The notes under the pieces were generated by a model. It was given only the letters and a program-made list of their open reading frames with translations, was not told where the DNA came from and did not search any database. Below are positions 16,580-26,200 of a stretch of 44,710 bases of DNA, in pieces (within the stretch, counting starts at the first letter, position 1; the number at the start of each line of letters is the position of its first letter). Source of the stretch: Pseudomonas palleroniana. GTDB lineage: Bacteria > Pseudomonadota > Gammaproteobacteria > Pseudomonadales > Pseudomonadaceae. A program made the position numbers and the translations under genes. Location of the stretch: assembly GCF_003031675.1 (NCBI RefSeq), contig NZ_PYWX01000025.1:1-44710 (forward strand), written 5' to 3'.

Positions 16580-17038
16580 ATGCTCTTACAACGCATTTTC
16601 GCCTCGGTGATGCTGCTGGTCTGCGCGGGCCTCGCGCTTATGGCCTGGCCGTATCAGGCGTCGTTTTCCTATGAGCCGGTCGGGCCTCGCGCCTACCCGC
16701 TGTTGATGCTCGGGCTGATGAGCCTGGGCCTGCTCTACATGCTGTTTCGCCCACAGCCGACCAAGCACACGGAAGAAGAACCCGCGCTGGACCGTGAAAC
16801 CCTGATCAAGATCGGCATCTGCGTGGTCTTGCTGCTGATCTTTGCCGGCACCTTCGAATCCCTGGGTTTCATCCTCAGCAGCATGTTGATCGGTATTCCG
16901 ATGGCACGGCTGTATGGCGGCCGCTGGTTGCCCGGTGCGGTGATCATCACGTTGATGAGCGTCGGCCTTTATCTGCTGTTCGATAAGGCCATGGACGTAC
17001 CGCTGCCCCTCGGCCTGCTCGACGTTCTGGAGAACTGA
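16580..17038 (+). CDS. tctB: TctB small membrane subunit of the TTT transporter
   Basis: A 152-residue protein with four predicted transmembrane helices (about 5-25, 38-58, 78-100 and 115-140), the usual TctB layout. It is a poorly conserved but required partner of TctA. ATG 16580 has GGAG (16570-16573) ahead; upstream in-frame codons lie in the REPIN and are rejected. Only one base separates its stop from the tctA start, so the two are translationally coupled. Confidence 0.88.
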   Translation: MLLQRIFASVMLLVCAGLALMAWPYQASFSYEPVGPRAYPLLMLGLMSLGLLYMLFRPQPTKHTEEEPALDRETLIKIGICVVLLLIFAGTFESLGFILSSMLIGIPMARLYGGRWLPGAVIITLMSVGLYLLFDKAMDVPLPLGLLDVLEN

Positions 17039-17039
17039 T

Positions 17040-18554
17040 ATGGATACTTTCGGCTATTTGGGCCAGGGCTTCGGCGTTGCACTGAGCCCCTACAACCTGG
17101 TGACCGCGCTGTGCGGCACCTTGATCGGCACCGTGGTCGGCCTGTTGCCGGGCCTGGGGCCCATCAACGGCGTCGCGCTGTTGATCCCCATCGCCTTCGC
17201 CCTGGGCCTGCCGCCGGAGTCGGCGTTGATCCTGTTGGCCGCCGTGTACCTGGGTTGCGAGTACGGCGGGCGTATCAGCTCGATCCTGCTGAACATCCCC
17301 GGCGAAGCCTCCACCGTGATGACCACCCTCGACGGTTACCCGATGGCCCGCAAAGGCCTGGCCGGCGTGGCGCTGTCGTTGTCCGCGTGGAGTTCGTTCA
17401 TCGGTGCGTTCATCGCCACCTGCGGCATGGTGTTGTTCGCGCCGCTGCTGGCCAAATGGGCGATTGCCTTCGGCCCGGCGGAATATTTCGTCCTGATGGT
17501 GTTCGCGATTGTCTGCCTCGGCGGCATGGCCGGTGACAAGCCGTTGAAAACCTTTGTCGCCGCGCTGATCGGCCTGTTCCTCTCGGCGGTCGGCATCGAC
17601 GCCAACAGCGGCGTGTACCGCTTTACCGGCGACAATATCCACCTCACTGACGGCATCCAGTTCGTGGTGCTGGTGCTGGGCCTGTTCTCCATCAGCGAGA
17701 TCCTGTTGTTGCTGGAAAAAACCCACCGGGGCCAGGAAGCGGTCAAAGCCACCGGACGCATGATGTTCAACCTGAAGGAAGCGGGCGCGGTATTTGTGGT
17801 GAATATCCGTTGCGGCTTGCTCGGTTTCATCATGGGCGTGCTGCCTGGCGCCGGGGCCACCCTGGCCTCAGCCGTTGCCTACATGACCGAAAAACGCATG
17901 GCCGGCGCCGGCGGCAAATTCGGCCAAGGTGACATGCGCGGCCTCGCGGCCCCGGAAACCGCGATCGGCGCGTCCGCCTGCGGCGCCCTGGTCCCGATGC
18001 TGACCCTGGGCGTTCCCGGTTCGGGCACCACGGCGGTGATGATCGGCGCCCTCTCGCTGTACAACATCACCCCTGGCCCGCTGCTGTTCCAACAGCAACC
18101 CGACATCGTCTGGGGCCTGATCGCGTCGTTGTTTATCGCCAATATCATGCTGGTGATCCTCAACATCCCGATGATCCGCATCTTCACGCGCATCCTCGCC
18201 GTACCGAACTGGGCGCTGGTGCCGGTGATCGCCATCATCACCGCGATCGGGGTGTACGCCGTGCACGCCACCACCTTCGACCTGTTCCTGATGATCGGCA
18301 TCGGTATCTTCGGCTACATCCTGCGCAAGCTTGACTTCCCGCTGTCGCCGGTGCTGCTGGGCTTTATCCTCGGCGGCCTGATGGAGCAGAACCTGCGCCG
18401 TGCGCTGTCGATTTCCAACGGCGCGCTGGACATCCTCTGGTCGAGCCCGATCACCTTCGGTGTGTGGGTGTTGACGGTGCTGATGCTGGCCTTCCCGCTG
18501 GTGCGTATCTACCGTAAACGTGCCCTGCAGCGTCGTGCCGTGGCCGATGTCTGA
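17040..18554 (+). CDS. tctA: TctA large membrane subunit of the TTT transporter
   Basis: A 504-residue, about 11-12-helix permease of the TctA family. It carries the two related G-x-x-P-G-x-G signatures: G-L-L-P-G-L-G-P-I-N-G near residue 38 and G-V-L-P-G-A-G-A-T near residue 266. It forms the channel that moves tricarboxylates, probably with a cation gradient. Its end overlaps the next gene (abrB-like) by 8 bp. Confidence 0.95.
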   Translation: MDTFGYLGQGFGVALSPYNLVTALCGTLIGTVVGLLPGLGPINGVALLIPIAFALGLPPESALILLAAVYLGCEYGGRISSILLNIPGEASTVMTTLDGYPMARKGLAGVALSLSAWSSFIGAFIATCGMVLFAPLLAKWAIAFGPAEYFVLMVFAIVCLGGMAGDKPLKTFVAALIGLFLSAVGIDANSGVYRFTGDNIHLTDGIQFVVLVLGLFSISEILLLLEKTHRGQEAVKATGRMMFNLKEAGAVFVVNIRCGLLGFIMGVLPGAGATLASAVAYMTEKRMAGAGGKFGQGDMRGLAAPETAIGASACGALVPMLTLGVPGSGTTAVMIGALSLYNITPGPLLFQQQPDIVWGLIASLFIANIMLVILNIPMIRIFTRILAVPNWALVPVIAIITAIGVYAVHATTFDLFLMIGIGIFGYILRKLDFPLSPVLLGFILGGLMEQNLRRALSISNGALDILWSSPITFGVWVLTVLMLAFPLVRIYRKRALQRRAVADV

Positions 18555-19575
18555 GACCACCTTTAAACATTGGTGGGGCACACCGCTGGTCGGCCTGGCC
18601 GGCGGTTACCTGGCCAGCCTCGTCGGCTGGCCTTTGCCGTATATGGTCGGCTCGTTGCTGGCGATCATCCTGGTGCGCTGCCTGACTCCCTGGCAATTGG
18701 CCGAGATCCCCGGCGGGCGCAAATGCGGCCAATGGGTGGTCGGCATCGGTATCGGCCTGCACTTCACCCCCGTGGTGATCGAACAGGTGATGAGCCACTT
18801 CGGGCTGATCTTCTTCGGTGCGCTGGTCACCAGCCTGTCGAGCGTGGTGGGTGTGTGGTTGATGCGCCGTAGCGGCGAAGACCGCGCCACCGCGTTTTTC
18901 TCGAGCATGCCGGGCGGTTCCGGCGAGATGGTCAACCTCGGTTCACGCAACGGTGCGGTGCTCAGCCGGGTCGCGGCGGGGCAGAGTTTGCGGGTGCTGG
19001 TGGTGGTGCTGTGTGTACCGGCGATCTTCAAGTACGTGCTGGAGGGTGGCACGCCACAGTTTCATCCGGCGCCGGTGAGTTGGCCTTGGCTGCTGGCGTT
19101 GTTTCCTGTCGGCGCGCTGATGGCCTGGGGCTGGCAGCGTTTGCGTCAGCCCAACCCCTGGCTGTTCGGGCCGTTACTGGTGAGTGCCACCGCCAGTGTT
19201 GTGTGGGACTTGCATATCGGCCTGCCCGATGGCGGCAGCCAGATCGGCCAATGGCTGATCGGCAGCGGCCTGGGCTGCCACTTCAACCGGCAGTTCTTCC
19301 GCCGCGCGCCCTCGTTCATCGGGCGCACCCTGATCGGCACGGCCTTGACCATGGCATTGGCGACTGTCGCCGCAGTGGGTTTGAGTGCATTGACCGGCCT
19401 AGACCTGCGCTCACTGACCCTGGGCATGATGCCCGGCGGCATCGCCGAGATGAGCCTCACGGCCGAGACCTTGCAATTGTCGGTGCCGCTGGTGACGGCG
19501 ATGCAGGTGATGCGGTTGTTGTTTGTGTTGTTTCTGGCGGAGCCGTTGTTCCGGCATTGGAACCGACGCCCTTAA
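18547..19575 (+). CDS. AbrB-family (COG3180) membrane protein
   Basis: A 342-residue integral membrane protein made of two related halves (about 10-165 and 185-335); each contains a P-G-G motif: S-M-P-G-G-S-G-E-M and M-M-P-G-G-I-A-E-M. This is the AbrB duplication family, often mislabelled as ammonia monooxygenase or as a transcriptional regulator. It should not be confused with the Bacillus AbrB DNA-binding protein. ATG 18547 overlaps the tctA stop, so it is translated with the transporter. Its role is unknown; an accessory transporter is the obvious guess. Confidence 0.85.
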   Translation: MSETTFKHWWGTPLVGLAGGYLASLVGWPLPYMVGSLLAIILVRCLTPWQLAEIPGGRKCGQWVVGIGIGLHFTPVVIEQVMSHFGLIFFGALVTSLSSVVGVWLMRRSGEDRATAFFSSMPGGSGEMVNLGSRNGAVLSRVAAGQSLRVLVVVLCVPAIFKYVLEGGTPQFHPAPVSWPWLLALFPVGALMAWGWQRLRQPNPWLFGPLLVSATASVVWDLHIGLPDGGSQIGQWLIGSGLGCHFNRQFFRRAPSFIGRTLIGTALTMALATVAAVGLSALTGLDLRSLTLGMMPGGIAEMSLTAETLQLSVPLVTAMQVMRLLFVLFLAEPLFRHWNRRP

Positions 19576-19589
19576 CCTTCGTGACTCAA

Positions 19590-19608
19590 GTGGCCCGTCC
19601 TGGGCCAC
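19590..19608. terminator. Hairpin after abrB (weak terminator candidate)
   Basis: GTGGCCC and GGGCCAC form a 7-bp stem with a 5-base loop, 15 bp after the abrB-like stop. No T-run follows, so it is at best a weak or Rho-assisted end of the tct operon. Confidence 0.35.
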
Positions 19609-19621
19609 GACCGCTGGTCGG

Positions 19622-19641
19622 CACTGTCATTTCTCACAGCT
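19622..19641 (+). promoter_or_regulatory. Lux-box-like palindrome A, before the 1135-aa gene
   Basis: CACTGTCATTTCTCACAGCT contains CTGT-N8-ACAG and fits CT-N12-AG. It lies 80 bp before the gene at 19722. It sits inside a 29-bp stretch (19617-19645) repeated exactly at 23146-23174. Confidence 0.6.
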
Positions 19642-19721
19642 AGCCACGTCGCAAACACTCTGTGCTCAATCGCTACACGCTCCGCATGCCGCAGCCCATT
19701 GCCTTGCACGAGGTGTAGATC

Positions 19722-22700
19722 ATGTCCATTGGCCCCAACGCTCAACCTCCTGTCTCACAACTGGCCCCCTACATTCCCGGGTTGAAAACACCTGTGGTGG
19801 GGTTTTCCGGCGGTGTGTACCTACAGTTGCTGGAAAGCCACGGAAGCGAGGGCCTGATTTGTGTCATGCGCCCTTACGCCGGCCAGCGTGAAGGCGACTT
19901 CCTGGAGTTGTTCTGCAGCAATCTCCAGACCCCAGTCGACTTTCACACCGTCACCGAACAGGAGGCCCGCGAAGAAAGGCCGATCGCCTTGCATATTTCC
20001 AGGGCTCGCCTGCCTGAAGGCACGGTAGGGCCGATTTTCATTCGGGTCACGCACCTTGATCAGCGGGTTGAGGAAACCCAACGCCTGACAGTCAAAGTCG
20101 ACACTGTCCCTCCTACGGGTAGCGACGCCATTTCCGGACCGTCCTCGGAGAATGCACAGCTGCCGCGTCCCCAACCGACACTGACGTTGGTCGACTCAGC
20201 CGCAGCCGGGCGCGGAGTCGGTGTGAGAATTCCATTTTACCCGGTAGACCCCAGCCTTCCGGACGCCACCCACCGAGCGGTGCGCGACCGTATTCGCTTG
20301 ATTATCGGTAATCAAGTCATAGAACACAGCGTCACCGAGAGCGAAGCCAACAACCGTAATCCCATCACCGTCATGGTCTACTACGCCACTTGGCTCCTGA
20401 TAGGGAGTGGTCGTCACGCCTGCACCTGCGAGGTCATTGACGAGGTGGGCAACTTCGCCCCCGGCCGCTCTCCCATGCAACTGATCGAGGTGCGTCTTGA
20501 CCCCAATGAGCGCCTGCTGGACCCCGCCCAGATCGTCGAAGCGCCCAGTGGTACCCTCGACGCCGACAAATTAGGTGATAAAGATGCAACCCTGCGGGTC
20601 GCCATAGCGGGCAAAGGCTGGGCTTCGGGCGACGGCATCCGCCTGACGATCCGTGGGCGCACGCAAGATGGAGTCGATATCGAACAGACCTACAACGCTT
20701 CGATCCCTTCACCTACCGTCCCGTTCGCTGATTTCCCATGGCCCAATGCTGATCTGCGGGCACTCATCGGCGCGTTGATTCAGCTGAGTTATGAGCGAGT
20801 AAGAGCCGGCCAGGTCAACCTGCCTTCGGAAAACACCTTCGTCCAAGTCATCGGTACCCCTACCGATACCGGTCTTGCGGTGCCGCAATTACCCGCTGCC
20901 AGCGGCGGTGTGCTGCATCCGCTCACCGACCCGGTCACTGTCCACATCACTTCATACACCGGCCAGAAACCCAACGACCGCGTCACCCTGGTGCTGGAGG
21001 GCACCTATGCCAATGGCCATCGTTTTTACCAGGAACATACACAGGTCGCCGGCCTTGGCGATATCATCTTCGACCTGCCCAACGGGGTTGACGGCGATAT
21101 CCGCCAACTCGATGGCGGCCGGCTGATGCTCTATTACTACATCAACCTGGCCGGGCAGCGGCCACCGTCCGCCATCCTCACACTCGACATCGGCGAACCT
21201 CAGGACGCCCTGCCCGCGCCAACGGTCCAGCAGGCACCGGAACCCGACTTCACCTTTGACCCGGAAGCTTCCAAGGGCAATGCCAACGTCACGGTACCGG
21301 GCCACGCCACCTTCATCGCAGGGGCCACGGTCACGTTATATGTCGAGGGCAGCGCCCTGGGCGGCAGCGCCCCGCCAGCGGCATTTCCTATCACACAGCC
21401 CTGGGTCGGCCGAGACTTGCCCTTTGTTGTTGCACGGGTGTTCATCGTGGCCAACCTCAACGGTTCGGCGCGTCTCTACTACCGAGTGGACAGCCCCAAC
21501 CAACGCACCCGCTACTCCCAGGCGCGGGTGATAAAAGTCGGCAGCGGGCTGCAACTGCCGGTGCCGCGCATTCTGGAAAGTACGTTCACCGGCGACACCA
21601 CCGCCACCCTCAATCCGGTTCATGTGCTGCCCCCCGCTCCGCCGGTGTGCACCCTGCGGGTGCGCTACAGCCCGATGCTGGCCGGCGATGATATCCAGCC
21701 GGTCTTCAGCGGCACGCCCGGCCCAGGGACCCCCGTATTGAACCCTTTGCCCGGCAACCCCGCACAGGGCTATGTCGATTTCCCCGTCAGCAATCTGGTG
21801 ATTGCCGCCAACCTGGGCAAGACCGCCACGCTGTCCTATACGGTAACCCGCGCAGGGGCCACGACGTTGTCCCAGGCCTCCACCCTGACCGTCGACCCAT
21901 TGCCCTCTCAATTGCTGGACCTGGTCAGCGTGCCCCCCTCAACAGGCATCATCAATGTCAACTCGGCGTATACCGTGCTGGTGCGCGAATGGTCGTTCAT
22001 GCGCTCGGGCCAAGCCGTGTGGATCGATATCAATGGCCCCGGCCCCGCCGGCCTGAAGTTGCGCGACGGCACGCCCTTGACTACGCAAGAGTTCGCCGCC
22101 CGACGGATCGAACTGCCCTTGCCCAACGATTACCTGCGCATGCAGCCCAACCTCAGCAACTTGAGCGTGGAAGTGCGGGTATCCCTCAACGGCAACGTCG
22201 GCAAGTACTTCGCCACCGACTTGCGAACCGTCAACTATCGAATCAATAACACACGCGGCATCTTTGCACGCATTGCGGTGGGCACAGGGCCGAACACCCT
22301 GGTACTCAGCCCCGACGGCAACCGGCTGTACGTGGGTTGCCTGTTTGGGCAGCCGTCGATCTGGGTAATCGATACACTGCGCAACCGCGTCATCGGCAGT
22401 TTTGATGTACCTGGGTCCCCCGTCTGGATGGCCGTTCACCCCACCGCCGGGCGCTTGTATGTCACCGATAACAGCGTTGCAGCCAACACCTCGATTCGCA
22501 TCTACAGCACCCTGGACCATTCACTGGTCGATACCCTGACCGGGTTCGGCACCGTCAACGGGATCGCCTTCAACACGACGGGCTCGCGCCTGTATGTGGC
22601 GGACAATCGCGCCGGGAGGCTGATCATCCTCGACACCGCCAACCACCAACCATTGGCCTCGGTGCCGGTGCCCAACCCCATCGACATCACGTTAAGCCCC

Positions 22701-23129
22701 GACAACAGCCGCGCCCATATCGCGACGCTCGACGGCTGGGCCGTGGTCAATCTCACCAACAACAGCCTGATCAACAGCGTGGCGGCGGCAAACCCCACAC
22801 ACATCGCCCACAACCCCCGTGCCTCCCAGGTGTACATCACCCGCAGAGACACCGGCGTCGCCATCGGCAATACGCAGACCGCGCGTATCGAGCAGACCCT
22901 CACCGGTTTGCAAGGCCCTTACGACATCGCTTTCGATCGTGGGCGAGACATTGCCTATGTGACGCAAACCGATAGCGACCGGCTCGGCATTATCGATACA
23001 CGCCTGCGGCGAGTGACGGGGGCCTATGCCGGTTTCAACAAGCCACGCGGGGTGGTGGTTGCCGCCGACGGCACCCATGGGTATGTGGCGAATATTGGCG
23101 ATGATAGCGTGGCGTTCGTGGTGTTTTAG
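19722..23129 (+). CDS. Giant Ig-like repeat protein with C-terminal beta-propeller (island gene 1)
   Basis: A 1135-residue protein of unknown function. There is no signal peptide, lipobox or TM helix. Residues about 1-130 form an N-terminal module (Y-I-P-G-L ... V-D-T-V-P-P-T-G). Several beta-sandwich-like modules of about 110-160 residues follow; boundaries recur with A-S-G-G-V-L or S-G-T-L-D and with D-x-V-T-L-x-x-E-G. From about 845 a YVTN/NHL-type beta-propeller of ~40-residue blades (L-S-P-D-G-N-R-L-Y-V; H-P-T-A-G-R-L-Y-V-T-D) runs to the end. It is a clear paralogue of the next gene. ATG 19722 has GAGG upstream. A lux-box-like palindrome precedes it. Alternative readings are a surface adhesin exported by an unknown route or a cytosolic scaffold. 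Confidence 0.9.
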   Translation: MSIGPNAQPPVSQLAPYIPGLKTPVVGFSGGVYLQLLESHGSEGLICVMRPYAGQREGDFLELFCSNLQTPVDFHTVTEQEAREERPIALHISRARLPEGTVGPIFIRVTHLDQRVEETQRLTVKVDTVPPTGSDAISGPSSENAQLPRPQPTLTLVDSAAAGRGVGVRIPFYPVDPSLPDATHRAVRDRIRLIIGNQVIEHSVTESEANNRNPITVMVYYATWLLIGSGRHACTCEVIDEVGNFAPGRSPMQLIEVRLDPNERLLDPAQIVEAPSGTLDADKLGDKDATLRVAIAGKGWASGDGIRLTIRGRTQDGVDIEQTYNASIPSPTVPFADFPWPNADLRALIGALIQLSYERVRAGQVNLPSENTFVQVIGTPTDTGLAVPQLPAASGGVLHPLTDPVTVHITSYTGQKPNDRVTLVLEGTYANGHRFYQEHTQVAGLGDIIFDLPNGVDGDIRQLDGGRLMLYYYINLAGQRPPSAILTLDIGEPQDALPAPTVQQAPEPDFTFDPEASKGNANVTVPGHATFIAGATVTLYVEGSALGGSAPPAAFPITQPWVGRDLPFVVARVFIVANLNGSARLYYRVDSPNQRTRYSQARVIKVGSGLQLPVPRILESTFTGDTTATLNPVHVLPPAPPVCTLRVRYSPMLAGDDIQPVFSGTPGPGTPVLNPLPGNPAQGYVDFPVSNLVIAANLGKTATLSYTVTRAGATTLSQASTLTVDPLPSQLLDLVSVPPSTGIINVNSAYTVLVREWSFMRSGQAVWIDINGPGPAGLKLRDGTPLTTQEFAARRIELPLPNDYLRMQPNLSNLSVEVRVSLNGNVGKYFATDLRTVNYRINNTRGIFARIAVGTGPNTLVLSPDGNRLYVGCLFGQPSIWVIDTLRNRVIGSFDVPGSPVWMAVHPTAGRLYVTDNSVAANTSIRIYSTLDHSLVDTLTGFGTVNGIAFNTTGSRLYVADNRAGRLIILDTANHQPLASVPVPNPIDITLSPDNSRAHIATLDGWAVVNLTNNSLINSVAAANPTHIAHNPRASQVYITRRDTGVAIGNTQTARIEQTLTGLQGPYDIAFDRGRDIAYVTQTDSDRLGIIDTRLRRVTGAYAGFNKPRGVVVAADGTHGYVANIGDDSVAFVVF

Positions 23130-23150
23130 CTGGGGAATGCCGTTTGTCGG

Positions 23151-23170
23151 CACTGTCATTTCTCACAGCT
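23151..23170 (+). promoter_or_regulatory. Lux-box-like palindrome B, before the 1198-aa gene
   Basis: The 20-mer is identical to palindrome A and lies 105 bp before the ATG at 23276. It belongs to the 29-bp exact repeat 23146-23174, starting 16 bp after the stop of the first giant gene. The downstream flank differs from that of copy A. Confidence 0.6.
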
Positions 23171-23275
23171 AGCCTGCGTTTACAACCGGATGTCAAATGA
23201 GTACTGCGACTTCGCCCAGGCACCTTGGCATTCGGGGCTCGAAGCGTCTCTTTCATTTTGCAAAGGACGTCGTTC

Positions 23276-26200
23276 ATGAACCAACTCATTGATAGCCCCG
23301 CCGACACCTCCGATCAACTGCCGGCGCTGTACCCTACGCGCCCAGCCCCCGCAAGCAGCACTGACCCGACTCAGCCGGACCTGAACCCGAACTACTTTGT
23401 ACCGGCGCTGGACAGTGATGATCCGGTGACCGCCAGCAGCTTCTCGAGCATGCCATTTCACAACTTGCCGCTCTATATTCCCGGTCTTACCCAAAAAGTG
23501 GTTGAGTACGATGGCGGTATCAACCTGGCGGCACTGGAGGTCAATCTCGAAAAGGGCTTGTTGTGCGCCTTGCTGCCTTACCTGGGTATGGCCGCGCTGG
23601 ATTTCATCGAGGTATTTTGTAACGACCTCGTGGTTCCAGTGGCGAGACACATTGTGACTCAGGATGACGTCGACGCCGCGAGAATCATTCCGCTGTACAT
23701 AAATCGCACCCGTTTGCCTGATGGCCCCGCCGATCCCGTCTTTATGCGGCTCACTCGCGTAGGAGGTGGCCAGGAAGAAACCCCGAAACTCAGATTGAAG
23801 GTTGATACGGTCAGACCCGCTGGTATCAACCCGAACCCAGGTCAATCCTACAACGCAAATTTGCCTGCGATTGAAGTCCCACCGGACATCCGCGAATACG
23901 GGGTGACGCAGGACGCCGCCAACAACGGCGTGCCTTTCACTATTCCTTTTTACCCTGTTAACGACACTCAATCACCCAGGACCTACCGGGCCGCAAGGGA
24001 CCGGATTCGCCTGAGCATCGGTGGGCACATCTTCGTATACACCGTGACGGAAGGTGAAGCAGCCGGTAGAGACCCCATCACGATCATCCTGCATGCCGGG
24101 TTCTGGGCAACGGTGGGTAGTGGGTCCCATGTGTGTGAATACCAAATCATCGATGAGGTCGGAAACGCTTCCGATGGTTGGTCACCTTCGTTTGTGCTGA
24201 TCGTTCAGATAAATGACGGCAGTGAACCTTTATTGATCGCCGCCTATATCGACGAAGAAAACCCGGAAGGCGTGCTCGACCATGACAGCCTCAATGGCGC
24301 GGACGCAACCATCCGCGTGTTCGTGCGCAATCATCAATATGCCGTGGGTGACGTGATTCGTGCACGCATCAATGGTCGCGCCCAGGATGGTACACCCATC
24401 ATTACTTACCACGACTCTGCCCCGCTGACCTCCACCACGGTACTTCAAATCAGTATCCGACTCGCCAATGAAGTGGTGCAGGCGCTGATCGGCGGCAAGT
24501 TGCAATTGACGTATCAACGTATTCGCCCAGGGGTGCCGGATCGTGGCTCCGATAGCAGTATTTTGCAGGTGATCGGCACCGCACTCCCCGGTGGGCTCCT
24601 CGCTCCCCATATCATTGAAGCCAACGGCGGTATTCTCGATCCGCAAACATTGTTTTTTAATGCTGAACTGTACAAATACCCCGGTCAGGGTGCTCACGAC
24701 CTGGTGACTCTGGTGATGGTGGGCACGCGTGCTAATGGCAATAACTTCTATCAGGAAGTTGATGAAGTCGCCGGCACTGACAATATCCTGTTCTTCATAC
24801 CTAACGGCCCTGACGGTCCTATTGCAAAACTTGAAGGGGGAACGCTACGTCTCTATTGCCGTGTGACCAGTGCCGACGGCTCTGAAACCCGCACCTCCCC
24901 GGACGTGACGTACGCCGTCGGCGAACCGGCGGCAACCCTGAAGGAGGTAGTGATACTGCAAGCACCTGGACCGCTCTATCAATTTGATCCTGAAAAATCG
25001 CTGGGCAATGCCAATATACAAGTGTCGCCCGACCCTGATATCCAGGCGAATGACACTATTCATCTGCACTGCGAGGGGGACACCGCAGGCGGCACTCCGG
25101 CCGTGCAGGACTTCCTGGTGACAGGGGCATGGGTGGGCAGAACGATACCGTTCACCTTGCTGCGCCAATACATCATCCCCAATAACATCATGCGGATTTA
25201 CTACAGGCGCACACGTGATAACGAACCGACGCGGTTCTCCCATGAGGTGCAAATGAAAGTCGGCGCCAAACTGGAACTCGCGCCGCCTATCGTGTTGGAG
25301 GCCACCAAGACAGGTGACAATACTGCTGAACTCAACCCTCGGCATACAGAGTCCCCACCCGTCGTAACTATCAGGGTGATCTCGGATAAATTCCCACCCA
25401 CTGCGGATATTAAATTGTTCATTATCGGGATACCCAACGGCATCGGCCAGCCCGACATAGCAATGAAACCCGCCCGGCCTGAGCCAGGTACCAACTATGT
25501 AAGTTTTACGGTACCGAACAGGTTTGTCGCGGCCTACTTCGGCGGAACGTGCACCCTGTACTACAACTTGCTTGAGGATGGCAAAACCACCAAGTCGGAA
25601 GAACTGACTTTGAGTGTCAGCGAATATACGCAAGATGAGCTAGATTTACTGAGCATTCCCGAAGCGCAAGATAATCGCATCGTCAAGAGTGAAGGCAACC
25701 ATGTCCAGATAGATGCATGGGCATACTTCGCTCAAGCTCAGCAGGTTTTTATTGACCTGGAGAGTTCTACAAATCTTGCCTTGCGTACGGGGACACAAGT
25801 CAGTGCCGCCGAATTTATCGCCAGGAAGACAACGGATTTGATCCCCGCAGCTTATGTGCAAAAATTACTCGCGAATGATGTGCTGGAGGTTAAAGCGCGT
25901 GTTTCGATGGATGGGACGGGTAACAAGGATACGGCGATTGCGCTTAAGCCGGTGAGTTATAGCATTGCAGGTCAAGCGGAAATCATTGGCACCATTCCTG
26001 TGGGTAAAGGCCCGCAGCTAATGGCAATCACGCCCGACAGCAATAAGCTATATGTCACGAACATCCTTTCCAGCACAACCACGGTCATCAATACTCAGAC
26101 TCAAAAAGTAGAGACTACTCTAGCTACTCCAGGCTGTTACGGTGTCAGCGTTAGCAAAGATGGAACTCGAGTTTATATCAGCAGAACCTCGAGCCAAGTA

